Shown one piece after another: positions 34,556 through 44,266 of a stretch of DNA of 64,000 nt. This stretch comes from Methylopumilus sp947499625 (lineage in GTDB: Bacteria > Pseudomonadota > Gammaproteobacteria > Burkholderiales > Methylophilaceae): assembly GCA_965234475.1 (NCBI GenBank), contig OZ248397.1, forward strand, positions 248,001-312,000, written 5' to 3'. A program made the translations under genes and the position numbers. The notes beneath the pieces are model-generated. The model was not told where the DNA came from. It searched no databases and saw only the letters and a list, made by a program, of their open reading frames with translations. Every line of letters begins with the position of its first letter. Positions within the stretch are counted from its first letter, which is position 1.

Positions 34556-35189
34556 TGTAGTCAGCGATTACTTCAGGCACGAATTGTGTAAGATTTTTAT
34601 CTGAATGAATTGCATCCCGAATTTGAGATGATGAAATATCAATATACTCAAATTGTTTCACCATAATTAAACCGTAAGCTGATGTCTCAATATCTTCTAT
34701 CTTTTGCGTAAGTCTTTTATCCCATTCTTTTTTTAGAAGTGGTGTGAATTGATCTATGTGAATAGGGGATTCGCGTCTTTCCACAATTAATATATGACAA
34801 TAATTAAAAAGCTCATTCCATAAATGCCAGGATTCGATTTTCAGAAAAGCATCACTTCCCATTAAAAAACATAAAGCCTGGTCTTCTTCTTTTTCTTGCG
34901 CAAGACTTTTTAATGTTTCGATTGTATAAGACACCTGAAGATCGCTCTGATTTTTTTTGATTTCTCGATCATCAGCAAAAAACTCTGCATATGGCTTTAG
35001 AGCGAGATAAAGCATTTCTAAGCGATGCTTGTTTTCTAATACGATATTTTTATGAGGTGCTAAGCCAGACGGGATAAAAAGAACTTTTGACAAGGAAGCG
35101 AAGCTCTTCCAAGCTCGAGCTAATTTAATATGACCATAATGGATTGGATCGAATGCACCACCAAACACACCAATAAGCTTCAAAGACAT
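34530..35189 (-). CDS. nadD: Nicotinate-nucleotide adenylyltransferase
   Basis: It joins nicotinate mononucleotide with ATP to make deamido-NAD. The nucleotidyltransferase motifs are GVFGGAFDPIHYGHIKLA (HxGH type) at the N-terminus and ISSSQIRDAI (ISSTxIR type) near residue 183. The length of 219 is typical. It is downstream of proA with a three-base gap in the leftward group adk-leuS-lptE-holA-proA-nadD. The ribosome-silencing gene rsfS, often next, is not here because bioD overlaps its 3' end. Confidence 0.96.
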   Translation of the reverse strand: MSLKLIGVFGGAFDPIHYGHIKLARAWKSFASLSKVLFIPSGLAPHKNIVLENKHRLEMLYLALKPYAEFFADDREIKKNQSDLQVSYTIETLKSLAQEKEEDQALCFLMGSDAFLKIESWHLWNELFNYCHILIVERRESPIHIDQFTPLLKKEWDKRLTQKIEDIETSAYGLIMVKQFEYIDISSSQIRDAIHSDKNLTQFVPEVIADYISLNQLYR

Positions 35190-35192
35190 TCC

Positions 35193-36452
35193 TTATTTGC
35201 GAGTATGACCGTTACCCAATACAATATATTTGAGCGAAGTAAGTCCTTCAAGCCCTACAGGGCCTCTTACATGTAATTTATTTGTTGAAATACCTATTTC
35301 AGCACCTAAGCCATATTCAAAGCCATCTGCAAATCGAGTCGAAGCGTTTACCATAACACTGCTTGAATCCACTTCTTTTAAGAATTGCATCGCACGCTCA
35401 TAATTTTCTGTAACGATAGCGTCGGTGTGATGAGAGGAATATTGATTGATATGATGAATAGCTTCATCGATATCAATTACAATCTTGCATGAAATGATTG
35501 CATCGAGATATTCAGTATAAAAATCATCTTCACTTGCTTTTTTAATGCCCTTAACAAGCTTCAAAGTTTCTTTGCAGCCGCGAATCTCAACCTTATGTTG
35601 ATGCAGCATTTTCACAATTTTGGGTAAGAAATCGCGCGCAATATGCTTCGAAATTAAAAGTGATTCAGTAGTATTGCATGTACCCAATCTCTGGGTTTTA
35701 GAATTCTCAATAATTTTGAGTGCCTTATTTAAGTCTGCATCTTTATCAACAAAGACATGACAATTCCCATCTAAATGTTTAATGACAGGAACAGTTGCTT
35801 CATCACTAATCATTTTAGTTAAGCTTTTGCCACCTCTTGGAATGATGACATCAATATAATCATTAAGCTTAATCATACCTTTGACTATAGATCTGTCGGT
35901 AGAATCAATCACTTGAACAGCTTGAATAGAAAGACCAGATTTTTTAAGCGCTTCATGAATTAGACCGCTTAAAGCAATATTAGAATGAATAGATTCACTA
36001 CCCCCTCTTAATATAATGGCATTTCCGGACTTAATAGATAAAATCGCTGCATCAATAGTGACGTTAGGACGAGATTCGTAAATCATGCCTATGACGCCAA
36101 GTGCAACGCGCATTTGACCGACTTGAATACCTGATGGACGTGAATTCAAATGCATAATTTCACCAATAGGGTCTCTCAGATCGATGATGTCTTGTATGCC
36201 TTTAATCATTGAATCAATGGTTTTACTCGAAATGATTAGGCGGTCGATAGAAGCACGATCTAATTTATTTTTTTTCGCTGCCTGTACGTCCTTTTCATTG
36301 GCTTTTAGAATAGTTGCGGCTTTTGAATTTAAAAGCCCCATGAGAAAAGTCAAAGCATCATTTTTTTGTTGAGTTGATACTTTAGCCATCAGGTGTGAAG
36401 CTTTTTTTGCCTCTAGACCGATTTTTTTAAGGTATTGATTAGTATTTGTCAT
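35193..36452 (-). CDS. proA: Glutamate-5-semialdehyde dehydrogenase
   Basis: It reduces gamma-glutamyl phosphate to the semialdehyde, the second step of proline synthesis after ProB (12968-14086). It has the aldehyde-dehydrogenase fold with the nucleophilic Cys in KTQRLGTCNTTESLL near residue 255 and the cofactor segment LRGGSESIHSN. HLDGNCHVFVDKDAD and the C-terminal ADGFEYGLGAEIGIST are typical. The length is 419. It lies between holA and nadD, an order also seen in other betaproteobacteria. Confidence 0.97.
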   Translation of the reverse strand: MTNTNQYLKKIGLEAKKASHLMAKVSTQQKNDALTFLMGLLNSKAATILKANEKDVQAAKKNKLDRASIDRLIISSKTIDSMIKGIQDIIDLRDPIGEIMHLNSRPSGIQVGQMRVALGVIGMIYESRPNVTIDAAILSIKSGNAIILRGGSESIHSNIALSGLIHEALKKSGLSIQAVQVIDSTDRSIVKGMIKLNDYIDVIIPRGGKSLTKMISDEATVPVIKHLDGNCHVFVDKDADLNKALKIIENSKTQRLGTCNTTESLLISKHIARDFLPKIVKMLHQHKVEIRGCKETLKLVKGIKKASEDDFYTEYLDAIISCKIVIDIDEAIHHINQYSSHHTDAIVTENYERAMQFLKEVDSSSVMVNASTRFADGFEYGLGAEIGISTNKLHVRGPVGLEGLTSLKYIVLGNGHTRK

Positions 36453-36491
36453 GGATGAATTATACGCGTTAAGAAATTACCTTGTATAGGA

Positions 36492-37520
36492 TCAAATTTT
36501 TCGACTTCGAGATGCTATTTTTGCAAGCCCTAGACAAAGTCTCCCTGTTTCTAACCAGGCGTCGCCCGGGGAAACACCTTTTGATATTTTATCGATTTCA
36601 GATAACTTTTGAATAGCCGCTCTTAAATGCTTAACTGAAAAAAAGAATAGCGCTTTTTTAACGTACGTAAGCTTATCTCCAAATATTCTTGATTTTGTAA
36701 GATAGTTTTCTAAAGTTTGACCTCTAAAATCAAGCTCTTTTATTTCAAGCATAGGTTTTAATACCCAAGAAAGAGAGCTTGTAATGCTAATTGGATTTTG
36801 ACCCTCTTCTTTTAAAAAATTCAGTGTCGACAAGGTTTTTATCTGATCACCATTTAATACATATTCAGTGAGTTCAAAAGTGTCATAACGAGATACATTG
36901 GAGATAGACTGAGAAACTTTTTCGTATGAAATAGATTGTTTTGGGAAAAGCAATGCTAATTTATTCAATTCCTGGTCTGCAGCAAGCATATTGCCATGAA
37001 CAAATTGACTGATAAGCTGAATACTTTCTTCATCTAGGTTTATTGATAATAATAAAGCTCTTTTTTTTAACCAAGAAGGAAGTTCAGCCGGCTTAATTTC
37101 GTCAAGCCTAATTGTGTAAGCGATTTTTTCAACTTCTTTAAACCATTTCTGCTGCTTAGTTTCTTTGTCTATTTGGGGTAATTGAACAATAAGTAGGTCG
37201 TCTTGAGAAAGATTTTGTAGAATTTCGTAAAAGGATTCGCCGCCTTCTGCATTTATTTTTCCTGAGGGAATGACGATTTCAATAATGCGCTTTTGAGAAA
37301 ATAAACCCTGAGCGGAAAGGGATGAAGCACATTGATCCCATTTAAAATAGCGATCAACAGTAAAGGGTAATTTTTCTAAGTAAGAATGTTCTCTGGCAAA
37401 TTGACGGAGAATGTCGAAAGCTTCTTTTCTTGAGAGAGCTTCATCCCCCAAAAGAAGAAATTTTGATAGCTGATTTTTTTGAAGTTCTTTATTAAGAGCT
37501 TCCGAATCAAATGCTGCCAT
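36492..37520 (-). CDS. holA: DNA polymerase III subunit delta
   Basis: The delta subunit opens the sliding clamp in the clamp-loader complex. The 342-residue protein has the N-terminal AAA+-like domain (FLLGDEALSRKEAFDIL) without a functional P-loop, the clamp-contact region SLSAQGLFSQKRIIEI near residue 75, and a helical C-terminal collar. These are typical of HolA. The gene is followed by proA and preceded within three bases by lptE, the conserved leuS-lptE-holA arrangement. Confidence 0.94.
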   Translation of the reverse strand: MAAFDSEALNKELQKNQLSKFLLLGDEALSRKEAFDILRQFAREHSYLEKLPFTVDRYFKWDQCASSLSAQGLFSQKRIIEIVIPSGKINAEGGESFYEILQNLSQDDLLIVQLPQIDKETKQQKWFKEVEKIAYTIRLDEIKPAELPSWLKKRALLLSINLDEESIQLISQFVHGNMLAADQELNKLALLFPKQSISYEKVSQSISNVSRYDTFELTEYVLNGDQIKTLSTLNFLKEEGQNPISITSSLSWVLKPMLEIKELDFRGQTLENYLTKSRIFGDKLTYVKKALFFFSVKHLRAAIQKLSEIDKISKGVSPGDAWLETGRLCLGLAKIASRSRKI

Positions 37521-37523
37521 TAA

Positions 37524-38009
37524 TTATTTTTTAATAAGTTGAATTTGATTAAATAGATTTGTAATGGCTTCATTACGCATAGCTTCGTTAAGCTGTCTTT
37601 CTTCCTCTTCTTTACCAATAAGATTTGAATCGCTATAAGTAAAGTCCTTGCGCGTTTCTATTATGTTTTCTTGGCTCCAGATTTCACTGTTGCTAGTTTT
37701 AATACGATAACGAACCCTATAAAAAATTTCAAATTCTCGAACAAGACCCTGGCCACTTAAGGAAAGAATTCTTTTTTCACTTTCTTCGCTAAGAAGCTCA
37801 ACTCTTAATTCAGGATTTTCTGACGAGGAAACAATAGCTACTTTATTGGTGTTTAATACTTTTTTGAGGTTTTTTGTGAAACTTAATTCTTTACCTTCCA
37901 GGCTAATTGTTTTAAATGATATTTCTGTTATGCCTCTCATATGAAATCCACAACTTACAATCATTAGAAGCATTAATATAGCTATAATTTTTTTTTGTAT
38001 AAAATTCAT
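37524..38009 (-). CDS. lptE: LPS-assembly lipoprotein LptE
   Basis: An outer-membrane lipoprotein that plugs the LptD barrel. The N-terminus MNFIQKKIIAILMLLMIVSC ends in a lipobox with lipidated Cys20, followed by GFHMRG, the classical LptE start (CGFHLRG). The remaining 140 residues are poorly conserved in the family. The order leuS-lptE-holA fixes the assignment. LptD is encoded at 44267-46558, in the same orientation. Confidence 0.93.
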   Translation of the reverse strand: MNFIQKKIIAILMLLMIVSCGFHMRGITEISFKTISLEGKELSFTKNLKKVLNTNKVAIVSSSENPELRVELLSEESEKRILSLSGQGLVREFEIFYRVRYRIKTSNSEIWSQENIIETRKDFTYSDSNLIGKEEEERQLNEAMRNEAITNLFNQIQLIKK

Positions 38010-38012
38010 AAT

Positions 38013-40466
38013 TTATCCTGTGACGATATTAATGAGTTTTTTAGGTACAAAGATCAATTTTTTAACTTTATTTTCGTGGTTAATAAATCGCTTAACATCT
38101 TTATTTTCGAGCGCCATGCGCTCAATATCTTTTTGTTCAAGATCAGCTGATACTAGCATATTTCCTCTAAGTTTTCCGTTCACTTGAATCACCATTGCAT
38201 ATTCGTTCTTAATTAATGCGCGGGGGTCAGCTTTAGGCCAAGTCTCTTGGTCGATCGTGATATCAAAAAGATGATCCCATAAGGCATGACATATGTGAGG
38301 CACAAAAGGATTAAGTAATAAAATAACATTTTGTATCACTTCTTGTTTGACTGAAAGCGTTATAGCATCTTCACCTTCGACTTTTGCAAAGGTATTCATA
38401 AGTTCCATCACAGAAGATATAGCTGTATTAAAACTATGTCTTCTTTGAATATCGTCTGTAATTTTTTGTATAGTTTGATGTAACTCTAATCTTAAATTTT
38501 TTGTTTGAGCCGAGAGATCGCCTTCTTTATAAGGCGCAATCTTACCTTTGGCATGATGATCATAAACGGCTTTCCAGAGCCGCTTAAGAAAGCGATTAGC
38601 ACCCTCAACACCGCTATCAGACCACTCTAAACTTTGCTCAGGAGGGGCTGCAAACATAATAAAAAGTCTTGCGGTGTCAGCACCGAATTGATCAATAAGT
38701 GATTGAGGGTCTACAGTATTGCCTTTTGATTTTGACATTTTCGTGCCATTTTTTAATACCATGCCTTGTGTTAAAAGATTTTTAAATGGCTCTGAATGTG
38801 TGATGAGGCCAAGATCTCTTAAAAGCTTATTAAAAAAGCGTGCATATAATAAATGTAAGATGGCATGCTCAATGCCACCGATGTATTGGTCAACAGGCAT
38901 CCAATAATTACTTCTCTCATCCACCATAGCATTTTGATTGTTATAACTTGGATAGCGAGCAAAATACCAGGATGACTCTACAAAAGTATCCATCGTATCT
39001 GTTTCTCTTTCAGCTGGCTTGCCGCAGGAAGGGCAGGTTGTTTTATAAAAAGATTCATCTTGTTTAATTGGAGACCCAACACCATGCATAACGATGGATT
39101 CGGGAAGCACTACGGGTAAATCTTTTTCTGGCACAGGTACTTCGCCACATGAATGACATTTAATAATAGGTATTGGGCATCCCCAATAACGCTGCCTTGA
39201 AATTCCCCAGTCACGCAATCTAAATTGCGTTGTTTTTTTGCCTTTCTTTAGAGAGATTAATTTATTAACAATAGCATCAAATGCCTCCTGAAATTCTAAG
39301 CCATTAAATTCACCCGAATTAATTAACCGCCCATAATCAATGTAAGCAGCCTCATCAAGGTTAATTATTTTTGCATCAATCGACTCAATAACTTGTTCAA
39401 TGTTGAGGTTGTATTTTTTTGCAAAATGAAAATCTCTTTCATCATGCGCAGGAACTGCCATCACTGCTCCTGAGCCATAACTTTTAAGTACATAATTAGC
39501 TATCCAAATCGGCACTTCTTTTTGTGTAATAGGGTGAATAGCTCGGAGCCCAGAGTCGATACCTATTTTCTCTGCAGTCGCAAGATCTGCCTCAACAACA
39601 CTTCCTCTTTTACATTCATTAATGAATGCTTCAATTGTAGGATTATTTTTTTTAGTTAATGAAGCTAGAGGATGTTCTGCTGCAATAGCTAAGTACGTCA
39701 CACCTAAAAGTGTGTCTGGTCGGGTAGTATAGATTTTAACGTGATCAGCATGATCTTTAATGGTAAATTCAATTTCACAGCCATAACTTTTACCAATCCA
39801 ATTTCTTTGCATGGTTTTGACTTGTTCTGGCCAGCCTTCAAGCCCATCTAAATCTCTTAAAAGCTCATCCGCATATTCAGTAATTTTCATAAAATATTGA
39901 GGAATTTCTTTTTTCTCAATAACAGCGTCAGATCGCCAGCCTTTTCCGTCAATTACCTGTTCATTAGCAAGCACAGTTTGATCGACGGGATCCCAATTCA
40001 CTGTAGAAATTTTTTTGTAAATTAATTTCCTTTTAAAAAGTTCAGTAAATAGCCATTGTTCCCATTTGTAATACTCTGGTCGACATGTTGCAATTTCTCT
40101 TTTCCAGTCAATTGCAAGGCCCAGCTGTTTTAACTGGTGCTTCATATAATCAATATTGCTATAGGTCCAAGCAGCAGGAGCGGATTTATTTTGTAATGCT
40201 GCATTCTCTGCAGGCAAACCAAAAGCATCCCAGCCCATGGGCTGCAAGACATTAAAACCAAGCATGCGATGAAAGCGGCTTAATACATCGCCGATCGTGT
40301 AATTTCTAACATGTCCCATATGAAGTTTACCGCTTGGATAAGGGAACATAGAAAGACAATAATATTTTGGTTTTTTAGAGTCTTCTGAAACAGAGAATGT
40401 ATGTTCTTTATCCCAGTAGGACTGAACTTTTTCTTCAATACTTTTAAAAGGGTAATTGGATTGCAT
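38013..40466 (-). CDS. leuS: Leucine-tRNA ligase
   Basis: It charges leucine to tRNA-Leu with an editing domain for misactivated residues. HIGH appears as HMGH in FPYPSGKLHMGHVRNYT (near residue 40) and KMSKS in TKMSKSKGNTV (near 577). The editing domain carries the TTRPDTLLGVTYLAIAAEHP segment. A zinc-like Cys pair CHSC...CPSC lies in the middle (about residues 433-478). The length of 817 is close to the usual 820-880. It starts three bases before the adk stop and is followed by lptE after three bases. Confidence 0.98.
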   Translation of the reverse strand: MQSNYPFKSIEEKVQSYWDKEHTFSVSEDSKKPKYYCLSMFPYPSGKLHMGHVRNYTIGDVLSRFHRMLGFNVLQPMGWDAFGLPAENAALQNKSAPAAWTYSNIDYMKHQLKQLGLAIDWKREIATCRPEYYKWEQWLFTELFKRKLIYKKISTVNWDPVDQTVLANEQVIDGKGWRSDAVIEKKEIPQYFMKITEYADELLRDLDGLEGWPEQVKTMQRNWIGKSYGCEIEFTIKDHADHVKIYTTRPDTLLGVTYLAIAAEHPLASLTKKNNPTIEAFINECKRGSVVEADLATAEKIGIDSGLRAIHPITQKEVPIWIANYVLKSYGSGAVMAVPAHDERDFHFAKKYNLNIEQVIESIDAKIINLDEAAYIDYGRLINSGEFNGLEFQEAFDAIVNKLISLKKGKKTTQFRLRDWGISRQRYWGCPIPIIKCHSCGEVPVPEKDLPVVLPESIVMHGVGSPIKQDESFYKTTCPSCGKPAERETDTMDTFVESSWYFARYPSYNNQNAMVDERSNYWMPVDQYIGGIEHAILHLLYARFFNKLLRDLGLITHSEPFKNLLTQGMVLKNGTKMSKSKGNTVDPQSLIDQFGADTARLFIMFAAPPEQSLEWSDSGVEGANRFLKRLWKAVYDHHAKGKIAPYKEGDLSAQTKNLRLELHQTIQKITDDIQRRHSFNTAISSVMELMNTFAKVEGEDAITLSVKQEVIQNVILLLNPFVPHICHALWDHLFDITIDQETWPKADPRALIKNEYAMVIQVNGKLRGNMLVSADLEQKDIERMALENKDVKRFINHENKVKKLIFVPKKLINIVTG

Positions 40467-40469
40467 ATA

Positions 40470-41120
40470 CTAATTAATTTGATCAAAAATTGTTTTTTGT
40501 ATATCTTTAACATCACCGAGGCCGTTAATCTTAATATAGCGAAGCCCTTGATTTTCAGACACTGCCCATTTTGAATAATAATCAACAAGTGGCTTCGTTT
40601 GGCTGTGATAAACATCAAGACGTTTTAGAATAGTTTCTTTTTTATCATCATCTCTTTGAATAAGAGGCTCACCTGTGATGTCATCCTGATCTTGAATTTT
40701 AGGGGGGTTGTTATGAATATGATAAATACGACCTGACCCAATGTGCGTTCTTCGGCCGCTTAACCTATCTACAATAACGTTATCTGGTACATCAATTTCA
40801 ATGACTATATCAATCATAATTAAAGCCTGTTTCATTGCTTCAGCTTGAGGAATAGTTCTAGGAAAGCCATCTAACAAGAAGCCTTGTTTACAATCGCTAT
40901 CTTGTATTCGCTCTTTAACTAATTCAATAATAAGTTGATCTGGAACAAGCGCGCCACTATCCATAAATTGTTTGGCTTCAAGGCCTAATTTTGTGTTTGC
41001 TTTAATGGCAGCGCGAAGCATGTCGCCAGTTGATATTTGGGGGATATTAAATTTTTCTTTAAGTATCTGGGCTTGTGTGCCCTTACCGGCGCCTGGCGCC
41101 CCTAGTAGAATAACTCTCAT
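40470..41120 (-). CDS. adk: Adenylate kinase
   Basis: It interconverts AMP, ADP and ATP. The P-loop GAPGAGKGTQAQ is at residues 7-18, with LLDGFPRTIPQAE and the LID domain RRTHIGSGRIYHIHNNPP, which lacks zinc-binding cysteines. The length of 216 is the long form. A strong AAGGAGA ribosome site precedes the start, and an extended -10 promoter lies upstream at 41141-41149. Position directly before leuS is less usual, but coding quality is clear. Confidence 0.98.
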   Translation of the reverse strand: MRVILLGAPGAGKGTQAQILKEKFNIPQISTGDMLRAAIKANTKLGLEAKQFMDSGALVPDQLIIELVKERIQDSDCKQGFLLDGFPRTIPQAEAMKQALIMIDIVIEIDVPDNVIVDRLSGRRTHIGSGRIYHIHNNPPKIQDQDDITGEPLIQRDDDKKETILKRLDVYHSQTKPLVDYYSKWAVSENQGLRYIKINGLGDVKDIQKTIFDQIN

Positions 41121-41140
41121 GTATCTCTCCTTAAGTCTTA

Positions 41141-41149
41141 ATTATATCA
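41141..41149 (-). promoter_or_regulatory. Extended -10 promoter of adk
   Basis: On the minus strand, TGATATAAT (41149 to 41141) is a TGn extended -10 element with a perfect TATAAT, about 20 bases before the adk start. No good -35 hexamer accompanies it, which is allowed for extended -10 promoters. Confidence 0.5.
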
Positions 41150-41187
41150 GTCGATATTCATTTCACATGGCTACTAGCCTGTATAAA

Positions 41188-41952
41188 TTAATCTAGATAA
41201 TTTGAAATTTTTACGAAATCTGATACTGATAAATTTTCGGCTCTTAACTGCGGATTGATACCTATTTTTTCAAAGTCATTTTCGTTAATAAAGGATTTAA
41301 GTGTATTGCGAATAGTTTTTCTTCTTTGGGAGAAAGCTTCCTTAACAATCTTTCCAAATCGATTGATATTGTTTGCTATAAAAGGGTATTGCTTATAAGG
41401 AATGAGCCTTACGAAAGATGATTCAACCTTAGGCTCGGGGTCGAATGCCTCTTTTGGCACATGAACTAAATGTTCTATTGAAAAATAATATTGAAGCATC
41501 ACAGATAATCTCCCATATTCGGAAGATGAAGGGGTGGCAATCATACGATCTACAACTTCTTTTTGTAACATAAAATGAAGATCTTTAATAATTGCAATAT
41601 TCTCAATACATTTAAATAGGATGGGTGTTGAAATGTTGTAAGGTAAATTACCTACAATTCTGACTTTTTGATCAAACTGATGAAAGTTAAAATTTAGAAC
41701 ATCCTCATTGAATATGGTAATGTTTTTTTTTGGGTATTCATTTTCCATCCAGCTTACAATATCTCGATCAAGTTCAATCGCTAACAGATGATTAGATTTC
41801 TCGAGAAGCGGTTTTGTAAGCGCTCCAAGGCCAGGCCCTATTTCAATAAGGGCATCATCTGCGAGAGGATTAATTGATTGAATGATCGCATGAATAATCG
41901 AAGCATCCTTGAGGAAATTTTGTCCAAATTTTTTCTTAGCAATATGTTTCAT
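41188..41952 (-). CDS. rsmA: 16S rRNA dimethyladenosine transferase (KsgA)
   Basis: It dimethylates two adjacent adenosines in 16S rRNA helix 45 late in 30S assembly. The motif I KKFGQNFLKDASII, the SAM-binding IEIGPGLGALT and the catalytic NLPYNIST (motif IV) are intact. The length of 254 is slightly short. Its start overlaps the pdxA stop by four bases. The order lptD-surA-pdxA-rsmA is a conserved proteobacterial operon. Confidence 0.97.
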   Translation of the reverse strand: MKHIAKKKFGQNFLKDASIIHAIIQSINPLADDALIEIGPGLGALTKPLLEKSNHLLAIELDRDIVSWMENEYPKKNITIFNEDVLNFNFHQFDQKVRIVGNLPYNISTPILFKCIENIAIIKDLHFMLQKEVVDRMIATPSSSEYGRLSVMLQYYFSIEHLVHVPKEAFDPEPKVESSFVRLIPYKQYPFIANNINRFGKIVKEAFSQRRKTIRNTLKSFINENDFEKIGINPQLRAENLSVSDFVKISNYLD

Positions 41953-42932
41953 GCGTGAGATTTTTGAGCCAAATCGATTGCTAAATCTATTGCACTGTAA
42001 AAGCTATTTGGATCTATATTGCCTAGTCCAGCTAAATCGATAGCGGTTCCATGGTCAACTGAGGTTCTAATAATGGGAAGGCCCAGGGTAACATTCACAC
42101 CTAAGCCAAAATTAGCATGTTTAAAAACTGCGAGACCTTGATCATGGTACATTGCCACAAAGCAGTCAGCTTTTTGGATATATTTTTCTGTGAAAAGGGT
42201 GTCTGCTGGAAGCGGCCCCTCAATTAACATGCCTTCCAATTTTAATTTGTTGATGACAGGCGAGAGAATATTAATTTCTTCTAAACCTAAAATGCCATTT
42301 TCGCCTGCATGCGGATTAAGACCTGCGACAAAAATTACAGGGTTATTTATTTTAAATCGATCAATAAGGTCGCGATGAATTGTTCTTAGTGTTTGCTCAA
42401 GTTTTTCTGATGTGATCAACTGACTCACTTGTGACAGCGGCACATGTGTTGTAACAAGTGCAACTTTCATAGTTTTAGAAGCGAGCATCATAACTTCATT
42501 TTTGGCATGGGTATAATGCGCAATGTATTCGGTATGGCCGGTAAAAGGTTGGCTTTCATTAATGATGCTTTTATGAATTGGAGCTGTGACAAGTGCATCA
42601 AAAGATTTATTTAAGCAGCCATCTAATGCAAAGTTTAGCGCATCAAGAACATATTGATTATTTTTAGGATTAAGCAGCCCTGCCTGAATAGTTTCGCAAG
42701 CAGGAATATGATGAATAGATAGTGAATGATCACCTTTATGTTCTATGAGAGTATTGTCATAAAATGTAATCGTTTTATTGAGATGTGCAGCCCTATCAGA
42801 TAAAGCATTTTTATCCCCAACCACTGTAATAAATGCCGGAAATTTTTTTGTGCTAAGCAGAACGCAAAGATCAAGGCCAATGCCTGCAGGCTCGCCTGAG
42901 CTTATGACGATATGTGGCTTAAAAGCAGTCAA
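41949..42932 (-). CDS. pdxA: 4-hydroxythreonine-4-phosphate dehydrogenase
   Basis: It oxidises 4-hydroxythreonine phosphate for pyridoxal 5'-phosphate synthesis. The metal-site residues are in GHTEYIAHY, LNPHAGE and YHDQGLAVFK, which are strongly conserved, with the N-terminal ISSGEPAGIGLDL. The length of 327 is normal. It is downstream of surA by nine bases and overlaps rsmA by four bases. Its presence indicates the DXP-dependent PLP route, consistent with dxs at 58199-60037. Confidence 0.97.
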   Translation of the reverse strand: MTAFKPHIVISSGEPAGIGLDLCVLLSTKKFPAFITVVGDKNALSDRAAHLNKTITFYDNTLIEHKGDHSLSIHHIPACETIQAGLLNPKNNQYVLDALNFALDGCLNKSFDALVTAPIHKSIINESQPFTGHTEYIAHYTHAKNEVMMLASKTMKVALVTTHVPLSQVSQLITSEKLEQTLRTIHRDLIDRFKINNPVIFVAGLNPHAGENGILGLEEINILSPVINKLKLEGMLIEGPLPADTLFTEKYIQKADCFVAMYHDQGLAVFKHANFGLGVNVTLGLPIIRTSVDHGTAIDLAGLGNIDPNSFYSAIDLAIDLAQKSHA

Positions 42933-42941
42933 AATAGTAAA

Positions 42942-44258
42942 TTAAAAGTTGTCTTCTAAGCGAAGCTCTACAAAAGAGCGATCTCTTAATTCTTGCAGCC
43001 AATCTTGGTACGCCTCTTCAGATTTTCGCATTTTGATTTGTTGTCTAACTTGCATTCGAGCTGATTCTTTGGACATGTCCTGAGATCTTCTTTCAAGAAC
43101 CTGAATAAGATGCCATCCAAATGGAGTTTTAATAGGGTCGCTGATTTGATTTGCATTAAGTTGCTTCATTATTTTTTCGAATTCAGGAACAGTATCCCCC
43201 GGATTAATCCAGCCTAAATCACCACCATTGTTTGCAGAAGGGTCTTCTGAATATTGCTTTGCCAAATCCTCAAACTTTATACCATTTTCTAATCGCTCTT
43301 TAATACCCATTAATTTTTGACGGCCCTCAGTTTCTGAAGAAATCTCAGAAAGCTTAATTAAAATATGCCTCACATGCGTTTGCTCCACAAGGAGTGGACC
43401 ACTTGAACCTTTTTTGTTAATCAATTTAAGGATATGAAAGCCATTAGGACTTCTTAAAATCGGCGTAAGGGTTCCCACTTCTATTTTTTTAAGAGCATCC
43501 ACAAACAATGTTGGTAAATCTGAGGCTTTTTTCCAGCCCAGACTGCCCCCTTCAAGGGCGTTGGGTGTCTCTGAAAATGCTGCAGAGACTTGTGTGAAAT
43601 TCTTACCTGAAAGAATTTGTTTAGAGGCTTCTTCAGCTTTATTCTTTAATTTTTCAAGCTTTTCAGGGGACGCGTCTTCAGGCACACGAATAAGAATATG
43701 GGCGACCTCAAATTCGTCTTGAATTTCTTTTGATTGAGCATTTAAGAAATTATCAATCTCACCATCTGTAATTACAATTTTGCTATCAACCTCACGTTCT
43801 TTTAATTGCGCAATAGTGATTTCATTTCTAATTTCTTCTCTGAATTTATAAAAATTAGTACCATCTTTTTCTAGCGTTTTTTTAAAATCAACTACATTAA
43901 GCTTATTTTTTTCTGCAATACGCTCAATAGTTTTATCAACTTGGGCATCGTTAATTTTTAATCCGGTTTGAAGAGCAAGCTGGATCTGAACACTATTAGC
44001 AATTAATCTTTCTATCACTTGTTTCCTTAAAACACTTTCAGACGGAATTTCAATTTTCTGATTTTTTAGATTGCTAATAACCGAATTGATTTTTTCTTGT
44101 AATTCTTTTTCGGTAATAACATCTTGATCAACTACAGCGATAATTCGGTCTAGTTTTTGAATACTGCTTTCTGTTTTTGAATAACCATAAGAGCTCATTG
44201 CCATGGCTAAAAGGATGAAAGTTAATTGTAAAAAAGATATTAATTTTTTAAGTGGCAT
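42942..44258 (-). CDS. surA: Periplasmic chaperone SurA
   Basis: A periplasmic chaperone that escorts outer-membrane proteins, including LptD. The 438-residue protein has a signal peptide (to about residue 27), a helical N-domain with ITEKELQEKINSVI, and two parvulin-type isomerase domains starting EFEVAHILIRVPE and QTHVRHILIKLSE. The C-terminal helix follows. It lies directly after lptD (eight-base gap), the conserved arrangement. Confidence 0.97.
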   Translation of the reverse strand: MPLKKLISFLQLTFILLAMAMSSYGYSKTESSIQKLDRIIAVVDQDVITEKELQEKINSVISNLKNQKIEIPSESVLRKQVIERLIANSVQIQLALQTGLKINDAQVDKTIERIAEKNKLNVVDFKKTLEKDGTNFYKFREEIRNEITIAQLKEREVDSKIVITDGEIDNFLNAQSKEIQDEFEVAHILIRVPEDASPEKLEKLKNKAEEASKQILSGKNFTQVSAAFSETPNALEGGSLGWKKASDLPTLFVDALKKIEVGTLTPILRSPNGFHILKLINKKGSSGPLLVEQTHVRHILIKLSEISSETEGRQKLMGIKERLENGIKFEDLAKQYSEDPSANNGGDLGWINPGDTVPEFEKIMKQLNANQISDPIKTPFGWHLIQVLERRSQDMSKESARMQVRQQIKMRKSEEAYQDWLQELRDRSFVELRLEDNF

Positions 44259-44266
44259 ATTTGAGA

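Noticed and set aside
41163..41180. Palindrome GGCTACTAGCC upstream of adk as an operator
   Set aside because: Five-base arms are expected by chance at this scale, and no matching copy occurs elsewhere in what I read.
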